Assembly: GCF_900215625.1 (NCBI RefSeq)
Contig: NZ_OBEK01000002.1
Span: 790,676 to 854,675, forward strand
Direction of reading: 5' to 3'
Source of the DNA: Terribacillus aidingensis
GTDB lineage: Bacteria; Bacillota; Bacilli; Bacillales; Amphibacillaceae
DNA: 64,000 nucleotides
In this document: in pieces, positions 47,889 to 60,287 of the stretch
Layout of the letters: each line of letters starts with the position of its first letter
Numbering within the stretch: the first letter of the stretch is position 1
Notes under the pieces: generated by a model
Database searches by the model: none
Seen by the model: the letters and a program-made list of their open reading frames with translations, nothing else
What the model was told of the DNA's origin: nothing
Translations under genes and position numbers: made by a program

Positions 47889-50525
47889 TTAAAGCTGTTC
47901 TTCGACGTATCTTGTTGCATATGCGAGTGCTTCTGGTACTTGTTCTGGATTCTTACCACCGGCCTGTGCCATATCAGGTCGACCGCCTCCGCCGCCTCCG
48001 CAGCGTTTTGCTGTTTCTTTAATCAAGTTGCCCGCATGCAAGCCGCGGCCAATGAGATCCTTCGACACACCGGCAGCCAACTGGACTTTTCCTCCAGCAG
48101 TAGCAGCCAGCAGAATTACACCGCTCTCAAGCTTCTGTTTCAAGTCATCCACCATGCCGCGAAGCTGGTTCATATCGGTAACATCTACTTGCTCTGCAAG
48201 TACATGAACACCTTTCACTTCTTTGACTTTGTCGAGAATGCTGCCAGCCTCAAGCTGTGACAATTTAGCACGCAAGCTGTCGCGTTCCCGCTGTACTTCT
48301 TTAAGATCTGCAAACACTGCTTCGATTCGAGCAGGAACTTGCTCATTCGTCGTCTTCAAATCAGCTGCAGCCTGCGCAAGCGTCTGCTGCTGTTCTTGTG
48401 TATAACGATAAGCTTCTTTAGACGTAACTGCTTCAATACGTCGTGTTCCAGCACCGATTCCGCTTTCGGATACAATTTTAAACAAGCCGATTTGGGAAGT
48501 GTTTTGAACATGTACACCGCCGCAAAGCTCTAAACTGTAATCGCCAACCTGCACAACACGTACAACGTCTCCGTATTTTTCACCGAATAACGCCATTGCT
48601 CCCATTTCTTTCGCATCGCTCAAGCTCTGGTAAGACGTGCTGACGGAAAGTTCATCCCAGATTTTTTGATTGACGATTTCTTCTATTTGCCCCATCTCTT
48701 CTTTTGTTACTGCGTTGAAATGAGAGAAGTCAAATCGAAGTCTGTCTGGTGCTACTAAAGAACCAGCCTGGTTAACATGCGTGCCCAAAACATCTTTTAA
48801 TGCTTGGTGCAGCAAATGCGTTGCTGTATGGTTCTTGACGATATGCTGACGTCTCTTTGTATCTACTTTTGCATGAACATTTTCTTTTACTTGAATTTGT
48901 CCTTGCTTCACGATTCCTTGATGCAGATTCTGACCTTTTGGAGCTTTCTTGACCGCTTGAACAAAAACAGTCGCTGTTTCCGTTGTTATCCAGCCTTCAT
49001 CTGATACTTGGCCGCCGCTTTCTGCATAAAAAGGTGTTTCATCCAAGATGAAGAAAATTTCATCGCCTTCGACCGCTACATCAGCAAGCTGCTTCTCTTT
49101 TATGATTGCTGCAATCTTAGACTCCGTTTCGGTCCGGTCATAACCAACGTACGTGCTTTCTGCTTCTACTTCTTGCAGCACACTATCTTGTACGTGCATG
49201 CTGTTCACTTTTTGACGTGCATCACGCGCACGTTCACGCTGTTGTTTCATCTCTTGTTCGAAGCCTGCTTCATCAATGGTGAACCCTTCTTCGCTAACAT
49301 ATTCCTCCGTCAGCTCTTTTGGGAATCCATACGTATCATACAGACGGAATACTTCTGTACCAGGAAAGACGTTGCTGCCTTTTTCCTTTTCTTCTGCCAC
49401 GATACGGTTCAGGATAGCGAGACCATCAGCAAGTGTTTCATGGAAACGTTCTTCTTCTGTTTGGATAACTGTCTCAATGAACTCACGCTTCTCCATGATT
49501 TGCGGGTAAAAGGCATCCATGATTTCGCCTACAACTGGCACAAGCTCTTTCATAAATGGCTTTTCAATTCCGATATTTTTCGCATAACGCACAGCTCGGC
49601 GAATTAAACGGCGCAGCACATAGCCGCGGCCCTCATTGGATGGCAGTGCGCCATCGCTGATTGCGAACGAAACCGTACGAATATGGTCGGCAATTACTTT
49701 GAATGCTGTATCATCAGCCGTGTTTTTTCCGTACGCTGCATTAGCGAATTGTGCAGTCTTTTCAATGATCGGCATAAATAAATCTGTTTCAAAGTTCGTC
49801 TTCGTATCTTGAATAACACAAACCATTCGCTCTAAGCCCATACCTGTATCAATGTTCTGCTTTGGAAGCGGTGTATACGTGTGATCTGGGTTATGGTTAA
49901 ACTGACTGAATACTAAGTTCCAGATTTCTAAATAACGTTCATTTTCTCCGCCTGGGTACAGTTCCGGGTCTGCCGGATCGCTGCCAAATTCCTCACCGCG
50001 ATCATAGAAGATCTCCGAGTTCGGACCACTTGGGCCTTCCCCGATGTCCCAGAAGTTTTCTTCCGTACGAATAATACGTTCTTCCGGAAGACCGACAAGA
50101 TCACGCCACATTTGGAATGCTTCTTCATCTTCTGGATGAACCGTTACAGATAGGCGTTCCGGATCAAATCCGATCCACTTTTTATCCGTTAGAAATTCCC
50201 ACGCCCAAATAATAGCTTCTTTTTTGAAATAGTCACCTATTGAGAAGTTTCCAAGCATCTCGAAAAATGTATGGTGACGTGCAGTAAAGCCAACGTTCTC
50301 GATATCATTGGTCCGAATACTTTTCTGCGCGTTTACGATGCGCGGATTTTCCGGTACAACTCGGCCATCAAAATACTTTTTCAATGTAGCCACACCGCTG
50401 TTAATCCATAACAGCGTTGGATCTTCTACTGGAACAAGCGACGCACTAGGCTCGACGCTATGCCCTTTCTCCTTGAAAAAATCAAGGAACTTCTGTCTTA
50501 CTTGAGCAGACGTTAAATTTTCCAT
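47889..50525 (-). CDS. alaS: Alanyl-tRNA synthetase
   Basis: Charges tRNA-Ala and edits mischarged Ser/Gly. 878 residues: class II catalytic core ([34 protein letters not shown] region), tRNA-recognition domain, editing domain with [11 protein letters not shown] and the zinc-binding Cys/His (CGGVH), and C-terminal DHHA1 domain with [19 protein letters not shown] 50525 follows AGGAGG. Controlled by an alanine T-box leader. Confidence 0.97.
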   Translation of the reverse strand: MENLTSAQVRQKFLDFFKEKGHSVEPSASLVPVEDPTLLWINSGVATLKKYFDGRVVPENPRIVNAQKSIRTNDIENVGFTARHHTFFEMLGNFSIGDYFKKEAIIWAWEFLTDKKWIGFDPERLSVTVHPEDEEAFQMWRDLVGLPEERIIRTEENFWDIGEGPSGPNSEIFYDRGEEFGSDPADPELYPGGENERYLEIWNLVFSQFNHNPDHTYTPLPKQNIDTGMGLERMVCVIQDTKTNFETDLFMPIIEKTAQFANAAYGKNTADDTAFKVIADHIRTVSFAISDGALPSNEGRGYVLRRLIRRAVRYAKNIGIEKPFMKELVPVVGEIMDAFYPQIMEKREFIETVIQTEEERFHETLADGLAILNRIVAEEKEKGSNVFPGTEVFRLYDTYGFPKELTEEYVSEEGFTIDEAGFEQEMKQQRERARDARQKVNSMHVQDSVLQEVEAESTYVGYDRTETESKIAAIIKEKQLADVAVEGDEIFFILDETPFYAESGGQVSDEGWITTETATVFVQAVKKAPKGQNLHQGIVKQGQIQVKENVHAKVDTKRRQHIVKNHTATHLLHQALKDVLGTHVNQAGSLVAPDRLRFDFSHFNAVTKEEMGQIEEIVNQKIWDELSVSTSYQSLSDAKEMGAMALFGEKYGDVVRVVQVGDYSLELCGGVHVQNTSQIGLFKIVSESGIGAGTRRIEAVTSKEAYRYTQEQQQTLAQAAADLKTTNEQVPARIEAVFADLKEVQRERDSLRAKLSQLEAGSILDKVKEVKGVHVLAEQVDVTDMNQLRGMVDDLKQKLESGVILLAATAGGKVQLAAGVSKDLIGRGLHAGNLIKETAKRCGGGGGGRPDMAQAGGKNPEQVPEALAYATRYVEEQL

Positions 50526-50799
50526 AAATAAGCCTCCTTTAGTATGTAAACACAAAAAACTCCCGTTCCTGCAATAGCAGGGACGAGAGTATGGTCGCGG
50601 TACCACCCTGATTATAGGCTGCAAACAGCCTATCACCTTTAGGCGCAGATAACGGTGCGCAGCCGATAAGGATTAACTCAGAGCTCCGGTATAGCTTTCC
50701 ATCACACTTTTATGGAGATTCTTCCAGCCAAGGAATCTCCTCTCTTTATAAAAGGACGTCATGTACTTGTACCTTCATTGCTTCTTGTTATAAATCTAA
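50526..50799 (-). promoter_or_regulatory. Alanine T-box riboswitch leader of alaS
   Basis: Minus-strand leader with stem I, specifier GCU (Ala; revcomp of 50693-50695, context GAAAGCUAUACC), T-box AGGGTGGTACCGCG (50596-50609) and a terminator hairpin (about 50553-50590, CUC-rich stem then U-run). Uncharged tRNA-Ala should pair with the specifier and T-box to favour antitermination. Confidence 0.95.
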
Positions 50800-50804
50800 G
50801 CGTT

Positions 50805-50833
50805 AGTATAGAGAAAAAAGCGGAATTTGTCAA
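50805..50833 (-). promoter_or_regulatory. Sigma-A promoter of alaS
   Basis: Minus strand TTGACA, 17 bases, TATACT. The -35 hexamer contains the TGA stop codon of the upstream permease gene (50830-50832). Confidence 0.88.
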
Positions 50834-51930
50834 ACATCCGTATCTTTTGCTGTATCCACACACGCTTTGATAATTGTCAGGACAGGCACAGCTGCAATCA
50901 TCCCGATAATCCCCCCAAGCTCTCCTCCTACGAGTAAAGCAAAGATGATCAAAAGCGGGTGAATATGAATGCTTTTCCCAACAATGTAAGGAGACAACAG
51001 ATTCCCTTCAATCAGCTGAATGATAAAAACAGCAATTCCGGCAAGAATCGCCGTTTTCGGACTAATTGTAATGCCGACTAATATGGCTGGAATGACCCCA
51101 ATAATTGGGCCAAAATAGGGAATGATGTTCGTGCTTCCTACCACAAGTGCCAGCACTAAGGAATATGGCAGTCGAATAAATGTAAATGCTGTCCATGTCA
51201 GCAAACTTACAATACAGCTGACGAGCAGAACACCTCGAATATAGCGACCGAGATTATCATCAATTCGCAGCACGAGACTTTTTACCTTGCTTCTGTACTT
51301 GCGCGGCAGCAGCCGCAAGCCGGCATATCCAATCTTATCTGCATCTTTCAGCATATAAAAAACGATAACAGGCGTCACGACGAGAAAGATAATCAGCTGC
51401 GGCAGCTTATTCCACAAGCGAAGCAGCTTTGTAAGGAAATTTTCAGCACGATTTTCCAGGTTATGCAGCACTTGATCCATCTTGTCATGCACTGTCTCTG
51501 GCAGAAATGCAGTTCTTTGATACATATATTGCACATAATGATCGTAGCGCTGGGTCAGCTCCGGAAGATTATGGCTGAAATCTTTTACCTGGTTAATCAA
51601 GGCTGGGACGCCTTTGTATAACAAAAAACCGCTAAAGCCGAAGAACAGCACATAAATAATCAGGATTGAAAGCCAGCGAGGCAGTCGCCAGGCAGCGAGC
51701 CGGTCAATAACAGGATGCAGCAAATAGGCAATTAGACCAGCGATAATGAAAGGCAGGAATAACCCGCCTAAAAATAGCAAAAACGAACGATAGAAAGGAT
51801 AGAGTTTGATTAATAGAAAACAGAGCAGCAATGCGACGACAACCGTCACCATCCATAAAAGCACACGATACAGACGAGATACCTCTTTCATGTGGCTAGA
51901 ATGATGCGCCGTCGCATTTCCGTTCTTCAT
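50830..51930 (-). CDS. AI-2E family permease (YrrI)
   Basis: 366-residue membrane protein of the AI-2E transporter/TerC-independent permease family, with about eight helices, periplasmic-type loop (residues 110-170) and conserved GSTNIIPYFGPIIGVIPAILVG. Members export diverse solutes; substrate here unknown. The start at 51930 overlaps the zinc-ribbon gene by 35 bases and has no clear ribosome site; MKEVSRLYRV is an alternative start. Matches B. subtilis yrrI next to alaS. Confidence 0.85.
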   Translation of the reverse strand: MKNGNATAHHSSHMKEVSRLYRVLLWMVTVVVALLLCFLLIKLYPFYRSFLLFLGGLFLPFIIAGLIAYLLHPVIDRLAAWRLPRWLSILIIYVLFFGFSGFLLYKGVPALINQVKDFSHNLPELTQRYDHYVQYMYQRTAFLPETVHDKMDQVLHNLENRAENFLTKLLRLWNKLPQLIIFLVVTPVIVFYMLKDADKIGYAGLRLLPRKYRSKVKSLVLRIDDNLGRYIRGVLLVSCIVSLLTWTAFTFIRLPYSLVLALVVGSTNIIPYFGPIIGVIPAILVGITISPKTAILAGIAVFIIQLIEGNLLSPYIVGKSIHIHPLLIIFALLVGGELGGIIGMIAAVPVLTIIKACVDTAKDTDV

Positions 51931-52096
51931 CAGTGAACAAGTCGTCTAACGAACTCAGTGAACCATCTTCTTCTACTTGATGCAGCGAAAGCATCTCATC
52001 CTTATATGACAATTCGATAAAACAGCTCCAACAATAATACTGCTCAGGACCAATCTTTCCGATATCCTTGCTTGTGCAATTTGGACATTTTAACAT
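51896..52096 (-). CDS. Small zinc-ribbon protein
   Basis: 66 residues; CPNC (residues 4-7) and CWSC (22-25) form a four-cysteine zinc ribbon, followed by an acidic tail. Good GGAGTGA before ATG. Function unknown. Lies between recD2 and the permease gene and overlaps the latter. Confidence 0.75.
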   Translation of the reverse strand: MLKCPNCTSKDIGKIGPEQYYCWSCFIELSYKDEMLSLHQVEEDGSLSSLDDLFTDEERKCDGASF

Positions 52097-52155
52097 ATTG
52101 GATCACTCCAAATCCTTTTTACATGTTAGAATGTCCAATTATTACCGGGTCTATA

Positions 52156-54492
52156 CTACATAAAATCGTAAGGAGAGATATCTTCCTGTTCTGCTTCCGC
52201 TTCTTTAAGCATTTGGTCGATAAGATCACCCGCTTCTGAAACGCCAAGGTGTTCTAGCAAAGACGTATAGCGCTGGTTCGTATCTTCCGTTTGAATGCCT
52301 TGCAGAAACGCTTGTTTTTCCCCCACTAGAATTAAAGACTTTTGCGCTCTCGTAATACCAGTATAAAGAAGGTTTTTCCGCAGCATTCGGCGATAGCCAG
52401 GCACAACTGGCAAAATGACAATCGGAAACTCACTTCCTTGTGATTTATGGATAGAGATACAGTAAGCATGCATCAAATTCGATAGATCCTTGCTTTCATA
52501 AACTACTTCTTTTTCCTCAAAAGCAACGACAAGCTGCTCTTTTTGTTCGACATTTTCTTCTTCTCGGAAAATCGCAACTACTTCGCCAATATCCCCATTA
52601 AAAACTCCCTCTTCCGGGTCATTGACTAGCTGAATCACTTTATCGCCTTTACGGAAGACAGTATCTTTTGTTTTCATTTCCCGCTTTTGCTTGTCTTTCG
52701 GATTGACGAGCTGCTGCAGCTGTTTGTTTAGTTCATGAATACCCGCTTGTGAACGGTACATAGGAGCAAGCAGCTGGACATCACGTAAATCCCAGCCCTT
52801 ATCGACCGCTTTTCCGACAATCTGGGTAATAACATCAACCACTTGATGCTCCCGGCACGGAATGAAATTGAAGTCCTTGTCCTTCTCCAGCTCATTCTCC
52901 GTAAGAGAAGCATTTTTAATCGCATGGGCGATGGTAATGATTTTTGAGCCTTCTTTCTGTCGGTACACATCCTTCAGCATGACACGCGGCACTGCCTCCG
53001 AACGAAGCAAATCGGTTAACACTTGTCCAGGTCCGACAGAAGGCAGCTGGTCTTCATCGCCAACAAGCAGCACTTGCATATCGTCTGGGATTGCTTTGAA
53101 TAAACGGTTTGCCAGCCAGATATCAACCATAGAAAACTCATCAACAATAAGCAGCTTCCCAGCAAGCGGATTATCTTCGTCACGTTCAAAAGATTCCGTA
53201 CCATCCCAGCCCAGCAGCCGGTGAATTGTCTTAGCCGGCACTCCCGTTGATTCTTGCATGCGCTTTGCTGCTCTTCCCGTCGGAGCCGTCAAAACGAAAG
53301 GATAGCTTTCATCTTTATCTTTATAATCTTGCGGATCAAGCGAGAGCTCGTGCAGCTCAGCGTACGATTTTATGATGCCTTTGATGACAGTCGTTTTCCC
53401 GGTACCCGGCCCACCGGTTAAAATCATCACTTTCGACTGGAGCGCTTGTTCAATCGCTTCGAACTGTTCTTTTCCATAGCTGATTGTCTCTGCTTCTTCC
53501 AGCTTTCCGATGATCTTGAGAAGTTCTGCTTGCACGATTTCTGTCTCTGTTTCTTTTTCTGCTAGTCGCTGTAAAGAACTGCAGAACCCTGTTTCAGCGT
53601 AATAAAGCATAGGATGATATATTCTGTCTTCCTGTTTGACGAGTTTCTTCTCGGCATGCAGCACTCCTAGCTGCTCCTCCACTTGTTCCGGACTAATGCC
53701 GAATTGAGAGCTGCGCAGCAAAACACCGGCTTGCTTTAGTACTTCTTCATTTGGCAAGTATACGTGGCCCGCCTGCATACTATCTTGCAGCACCATCATA
53801 CAAGCTGCCTGCAGCCGGCTGTTATGGTCCATTGGCAGGTTATTTTTTCGTGCCGCCTCATCTGCCCGGTGAAAGCCAAAGCCTTCAATATCAAATACAT
53901 ATTGATACGGATCATTTTCCAATACAGCCACTGCTTCGACGCGGTATGCTTTGTAAATCTTCTGTGCGAGCTTCAAGCCAATACCATACTTCGACAAATG
54001 CACCATCACGTGATCAAAGCCTTGGTGGGAGCGTAAATCATGGAGGAAACGTTCCTTTTTCTCATCGTTCAGTCCTTGGATGCCGTCCAGTAAGTCAGGG
54101 TTAGACAAAACATCAGCTATCGCGTTTTCTCCCAACTTCGTTACAATCCGTTCGGCGATTCGTTTGCCGATACCATAAAACAGATCGCTGGAAAGGTATT
54201 GAATCAGCCCATCCTTCGTCTCCGGTACATAACGCTTATATTCTGTAACTTCGTATTGGTCACCAAAACGCTTATGACTGACCATCGAGCCGAAAAACAT
54301 ATATGGCTCGCCTTGATCGAGCTCACCAATATATCCTTTGATCACAATATCCTTTTCCTCGATTTTTTCGTTCGTTTCCAATACCTTGATGCGCACGATG
54401 GAAAACTGTTCTTCTTCTTTCCTGAAAATCGTATGCAGCAATTCACCTTTGACGAAACCTTTTGGGCTTTCGGCTGTCTCCCCATATTCCAT
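52156..54492 (-). CDS. recD2: RecD2 helicase (ATP-dependent 5'-3' DNA helicase)
   Basis: SF1B helicase acting in replication-fork integrity and mismatch repair, without RecBC. 778 residues: long N-terminal OB/HhH region (GIGKRIAERIVTKLG, GIQGLNDEKKERF), Walker A LTGGPGTGKTTVIKG near residue 355, DEFSMVD Walker B, and C-terminal motif YCISIHKSQGSEFP. AAGGAG before ATG. Matches yrrC. Confidence 0.95.
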   Translation of the reverse strand: MEYGETAESPKGFVKGELLHTIFRKEEEQFSIVRIKVLETNEKIEEKDIVIKGYIGELDQGEPYMFFGSMVSHKRFGDQYEVTEYKRYVPETKDGLIQYLSSDLFYGIGKRIAERIVTKLGENAIADVLSNPDLLDGIQGLNDEKKERFLHDLRSHQGFDHVMVHLSKYGIGLKLAQKIYKAYRVEAVAVLENDPYQYVFDIEGFGFHRADEAARKNNLPMDHNSRLQAACMMVLQDSMQAGHVYLPNEEVLKQAGVLLRSSQFGISPEQVEEQLGVLHAEKKLVKQEDRIYHPMLYYAETGFCSSLQRLAEKETETEIVQAELLKIIGKLEEAETISYGKEQFEAIEQALQSKVMILTGGPGTGKTTVIKGIIKSYAELHELSLDPQDYKDKDESYPFVLTAPTGRAAKRMQESTGVPAKTIHRLLGWDGTESFERDEDNPLAGKLLIVDEFSMVDIWLANRLFKAIPDDMQVLLVGDEDQLPSVGPGQVLTDLLRSEAVPRVMLKDVYRQKEGSKIITIAHAIKNASLTENELEKDKDFNFIPCREHQVVDVITQIVGKAVDKGWDLRDVQLLAPMYRSQAGIHELNKQLQQLVNPKDKQKREMKTKDTVFRKGDKVIQLVNDPEEGVFNGDIGEVVAIFREEENVEQKEQLVVAFEEKEVVYESKDLSNLMHAYCISIHKSQGSEFPIVILPVVPGYRRMLRKNLLYTGITRAQKSLILVGEKQAFLQGIQTEDTNQRYTSLLEHLGVSEAGDLIDQMLKEAEAEQEDISPYDFM

Positions 54493-54505
54493 ACGGCTGT
54501 GCTCC

Positions 54506-55180
54506 TTACTCTTCGTTCTCGATTTGCTCCTTAATCAGTTCAATTTGCGCTTTGCCGTGAATCGCCATCTCGTGATCCGGCTGTGCTTCAATTGCCTTCT
54601 CCATGTACGCATGCGCTTTGTCGAGCTGCTGCTGGTACAGATAAGCAACGCCAACATTATAAAGCGCATCACTGTGCTTTGGACTCCATTCCAGTAAATC
54701 AAGCAGCACTTGCTGCGCCGTATCGACTTCTCCAGCATTGGCTAATGCTAAACCATATTGAAATACAATTGCTGCATCCCGTGTTTCGAGTTCTGCCGCC
54801 CGCTGCAAGTAAGGCAATGCCAGCTTTTCCTTGCCTGTCTGCTGCAAAGACATACCTAGAAGAAAATGCACATCAGCTTCTTCCAGGCCAAGCTTTGCTG
54901 CTTCCATCAGCTGTTTCACCGCTTTTTCATACTGCTCAGCCGTGTAATACAAGCTGCCCAAACCGTAGTAAGCAGTCGCTGCTTTGCTGTCCAGTTCAAT
55001 AGCGCGCTGGAAGAAGCGCTCCGCTTTTTCCAAGTCATTCATACGCATTAACAAATTACCAAAGTTAACGTAACCGACAGGGTCATTTGGTTTTTCTTCA
55101 ATAGATGCGTTAAAATGCTTCGCCGCTCCCTCTAGATCCTGCTTTTGCAGACAGTCAATTCCTTCTTTTATATGATCCAT
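54506..55180 (-). CDS. Tetratricopeptide-repeat protein (YrrB-like)
   Basis: 224 residues made almost wholly of about six TPR units (for example AVGYVNFGNLLMRMNDLEKA-type repeats with A-x-Y-x-L-G). A protein-interaction scaffold; partner unknown. Directly before recD2 as yrrB is in B. subtilis. Confidence 0.85.
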   Translation of the reverse strand: MDHIKEGIDCLQKQDLEGAAKHFNASIEEKPNDPVGYVNFGNLLMRMNDLEKAERFFQRAIELDSKAATAYYGLGSLYYTAEQYEKAVKQLMEAAKLGLEEADVHFLLGMSLQQTGKEKLALPYLQRAAELETRDAAIVFQYGLALANAGEVDTAQQVLLDLLEWSPKHSDALYNVGVAYLYQQQLDKAHAYMEKAIEAQPDHEMAIHGKAQIELIKEQIENEE

Positions 55181-55203
55181 TGTTTCACTCCTCTATGTAA
55201 GGG

Positions 55204-55229
55204 AAACCCTTGCCTAATGACAAGGGTTT
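55204..55229 (-). terminator. Hairpin after mnmA
   Basis: 9-bp stem AAACCCTTG/CAAGGGTTT just downstream of the mnmA stop. Lacks a proper U-run on the minus strand, so read-through into the TPR gene is likely. Confidence 0.45.
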
Positions 55230-55234
55230 CTAAA

Positions 55235-57501
<2,267 letters not shown>

Positions 57502-57516
57502 AACTGCTGGCCTCCA

Positions 57517-57936
57517 TTAAATATAGAACATATAAGGATCTTTGCTTTCTTCATCACCATGACGGCACAAATCCTCTAACGTCGTTGTATCCAAAACATC
57601 CCTCACCGCATCACGAATACGAAGCCACAGCTGCTGCTTTGCCGGCTCTTCTTCTTCAATTCCTTCAACAGGCGTGATTGGTCCTTCCAACGTTCGAATA
57701 ATATCTCCCGCTGTAATATCAGCAGGCGGTGATGCTAACATATAGCCGCCCTTTGCTCCGCGGATACTTTTCACTAAACAGGCATTTCGAAGCGGAGCAG
57801 CGAGCTGCTCCAAATAATGCTCAGATAATTTATGTTCAGTCGCTATCGTCTTCAAGGAAACAGGTCCTTCTCCATACTGTTTTCCTAAAGCGATCATAAT
57901 TGTTAAGCCATATCGTCCTTTAGTCGATATTTTCAT
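57517..57936 (-). CDS. cymR: Rrf2-family cysteine metabolism regulator CymR
   Basis: Global repressor of cysteine/sulfur genes, acting with CysK in B. subtilis. 139 residues: N-terminal winged helix MKISTKGRYGLTIMIAL and RGAKGGYMLA wing. It lacks the three-cysteine cluster of IscR, in line with CymR; cysteines remain at residues about 52 and 126. First gene of cymR-desulfurase-mnmA. A TATAAT at about 57999-58004 (minus) may be its -10. Confidence 0.92.
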   Translation of the reverse strand: MKISTKGRYGLTIMIALGKQYGEGPVSLKTIATEHKLSEHYLEQLAAPLRNACLVKSIRGAKGGYMLASPPADITAGDIIRTLEGPITPVEGIEEEEPAKQQLWLRIRDAVRDVLDTTTLEDLCRHGDEESKDPYMFYI

Positions 57937-58033
57937 CTCTAAAAACTCCTCATAACTGCTTCAATAATTCTTTAGTCCAAAAACAATACCGATTATTATA
58001 CCAGAAAATATTATATCATGAATAGCAAGTGGC

Positions 58034-58062
58034 TTGCATTTTACCGAACTGGTGGATACGCT
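58034..58062 (+). promoter_or_regulatory. Candidate sigma-A promoter of rarA
   Basis: TTGCAT, 17 bases, TACGCT, 32 bases before the rarA start. Confidence 0.5.
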
Positions 58063-58094
58063 AAGACAAGCAGAAACAGGATGGAGGAATAAAA

Positions 58095-59363
58095 TTGGCG
58101 AAGCAACCATTAGCATACCGTATGCGGCCGAAAGACATCAGCCAAATCATCGGACAAAAACATCTCGTTGCAGAAGGAAAAATGATTCGCCGAATGGTGG
58201 AAGCAGACCGCTTAAGCTCGATGATTCTTTATGGTCCGCCCGGCACAGGAAAAACCTCTATGGCAATCGCACTTGCTTCAAGTGTGCAAATTCGTTATAA
58301 ATTATTAAATGCTGTAGTAGATAAGAAGAAAGATATGGAAATCGCTGTCGAAGAAGCAAAAATGAGCGGACAGCTTGTTCTTATACTGGATGAAGTGCAT
58401 CGACTCGACAAAGCAAAGCAGGATTTTCTCCTGCCGCACATCGAAAAAAATTTGATTACTTTAATCGGCTGTACAACCAGCAATCCCTATCATTCTATAA
58501 ATCCGGCAATCCGAAGCCGCTGTCATTTGTTTGAATTGCATAGTCTGGAACCTAGCGACGTGAAAGAAGCATTGCAGCGAGCAGTTCATGACAGCACACA
58601 AGGATTAGGCGACATGCAGCTGGAAATAACTGCAGACGCACTAGATCATTTGGCGGGGTCTTCTGGCGGCGATTTGCGATCTGCATTGAATGGACTCGAA
58701 CTAGCTGCTTATTCTACACCAGCACATGATGGTATCGTCAATATCGACCTGGAAGTAGCAGAAGCTTGTATGCAGAAAAAAAGCTTCTCTCACGACAAAG
58801 ATGGCGATGCGCATTATGATGTGCTTAGCGCATTTCAAAAATCCATCCGAGGAAGTGACGTGGACGCAGCATTGCATTATTTGGCTCGCTTAATTGAAGC
58901 CGGTGATCTTGATAGCATTGGTCGCCGTATGATTGTATGTGCATATGAAGATATCGGTCTAGCTAACCCGCAAGCAGGGCCCCGGACCCTGGCTGCTGTG
59001 GAAGCAGCAGAGCGCGTCGGTTTCCCAGAAGCTCGTATTCCTCTCGCTAATGCCCTCGTTGAGCTATGCTTGTCGCCGAAATCAAACAGTGCCTATAAAG
59101 GGATTAATGCCGCGCTGTCTGACATCCGTTCCGGAAAAGTCGGCGAGGTACCTGCTCACTTAAAGGATGCGCATTATACAGGTGCAAAACAGATGGGACG
59201 CGGTGTTGGCTATCAATACCCGCATGACTATCCAGGTGCCTGGGTAGAACAGCAGTATTTGCCGGATCTATTAAAGAAACGACGCTATTATGAACCGGTC
59301 GACACTGGTAAATTTGAACAAGCACTCAAGCTAGTCTATGAACGAGTAACAAAAAGAAAATAA
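58095..59363 (+). CDS. rarA: Replication-associated recombination protein RarA (MgsA)
   Basis: AAA+ ATPase of the clamp-loader-like Mgs1/WRNIP1 family, acting at stalled forks. 422 residues with Walker A GPPGTGKTSMA near residue 47, Walker B LDEVHR, sensor CTTSNPY, and the RarA C-terminal tetramerisation domain (ARIPLANALVELCLSPKSN). TTG start 58095, seven bases after GGAGG. Divergent from cymR. Confidence 0.95.
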   Translation: MAKQPLAYRMRPKDISQIIGQKHLVAEGKMIRRMVEADRLSSMILYGPPGTGKTSMAIALASSVQIRYKLLNAVVDKKKDMEIAVEEAKMSGQLVLILDEVHRLDKAKQDFLLPHIEKNLITLIGCTTSNPYHSINPAIRSRCHLFELHSLEPSDVKEALQRAVHDSTQGLGDMQLEITADALDHLAGSSGGDLRSALNGLELAAYSTPAHDGIVNIDLEVAEACMQKKSFSHDKDGDAHYDVLSAFQKSIRGSDVDAALHYLARLIEAGDLDSIGRRMIVCAYEDIGLANPQAGPRTLAAVEAAERVGFPEARIPLANALVELCLSPKSNSAYKGINAALSDIRSGKVGEVPAHLKDAHYTGAKQMGRGVGYQYPHDYPGAWVEQQYLPDLLKKRRYYEPVDTGKFEQALKLVYERVTKRK

Positions 59364-59372
59364 CTTGCCCAT

Positions 59373-59402
59373 GTATAGGAGCAGCTGCTTGCGGCAACAA
59401 TG
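59373..59402 (+). promoter_or_regulatory. Sigma-F promoter of rsfA
   Basis: GTATA, 15 bases, GGCAACAATG, an exact fit to the forespore sigma-F pattern GYATA-N15-GGnnAnAnTR. rsfA is a known sigma-F gene in B. subtilis. Confidence 0.82.
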
Positions 59403-59469
59403 TGGCTAACAGTTTTTATTACTTTCTATGTTTGTAGATTAACAGATAAGAAATGGAGTGTTAGCTCAT

Positions 59470-60234
59470 ATGGTTAAAGTAAGACAGGATGCTTGGAGTC
59501 ATGAAGACGATTTATTACTAGCCGAGACCGTGCTTCGTCATATAAGAGAAGGCAGCACCCAGCTGCGCGCTTTTGATGAAGTTGGAGACAAACTGAACCG
59601 AACCTCAGCTGCTTGCGGTTTCCGCTGGAATGCCGAGATTCGCAACCGCTACGAACAAGCAGTAGCAATTGCCAAACGCCAGCGCAAAGAGAAAAAGCGT
59701 GCGGAACAAAGAGCACAGTCAAAAGCTGTTCCGGCAATGCGCACCGAGCCTGTGGCACAAGTTCCCGAAAGACAAGGTGCTTTCCCAATTACAATGGACG
59801 AAGATACAGCTCGCTTTGAGGCCGAAATAGCGCAAGAGACATTTATTGTTGGTGAACATACCGAGTATCCTAATCATGATACCGAAAAGCAGCCAACTGT
59901 CAGCGAAAAGCAGCAAACTGACGAATTAAATTTGTCCCAAGTTATTACGTTCTTGCAAACATTGGAGCAAGGTTATCAAACTAGCGAAACAAACCAGCAT
60001 ACGATTCATCAGCTGGAAGCAGAAAATTATAATCTCCGACAAGAAAACCAGCAGTTGGCTGACGAATGTGAGTCTTTAAAAAATCAGTTAAAAACGATGA
60101 AAGGAGACTACCAAGTACTCATCCAAATCATGGATCGTGCACGAAAAATGGTAATCTTCGACGATCAAGATGCATTCTCTCCAGCCGCTTTCCGAATGGA
60201 CAAAAACGGCAACTTAGAACAAGTTGCCAAATAA
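59470..60234 (+). CDS. rsfA: Prespore-specific transcription regulator RsfA
   Basis: Myb/SANT-like DNA-binding regulator that modulates the sigma-F regulon in the forespore. N-terminal domain VRQDAWSHEDDLLLAETVLR through TSAACGFRWNAEIR is diagnostic; the rest is low complexity with a C-terminal coiled coil (HQLEAENYNLRQENQQLA). ATG 59470 has GGAG eleven bases upstream; 254 residues. Own sigma-F promoter and terminator. Confidence 0.93.
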   Translation: MVKVRQDAWSHEDDLLLAETVLRHIREGSTQLRAFDEVGDKLNRTSAACGFRWNAEIRNRYEQAVAIAKRQRKEKKRAEQRAQSKAVPAMRTEPVAQVPERQGAFPITMDEDTARFEAEIAQETFIVGEHTEYPNHDTEKQPTVSEKQQTDELNLSQVITFLQTLEQGYQTSETNQHTIHQLEAENYNLRQENQQLADECESLKNQLKTMKGDYQVLIQIMDRARKMVIFDDQDAFSPAAFRMDKNGNLEQVAK

Positions 60235-60236
60235 AA

Positions 60237-60272
60237 AAGCAGCACATCTCCTAAAGGAGGTTGTGCTGCTTT
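60237..60272 (+). terminator. Terminator of rsfA
   Basis: Stem AAAGCAGCAC/GTGCTGCTTT with inner CCT/AGG pairing, immediately after the rsfA stop. Confidence 0.85.
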
Positions 60273-60287
60273 GTTCGTTTTAAAAGG

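Noticed and set aside
49008-49607. 199-codon plus-strand frame opposite alaS
   Set aside because: Lies wholly within alaS; Cys/Phe-rich shadow with no features of a real protein.
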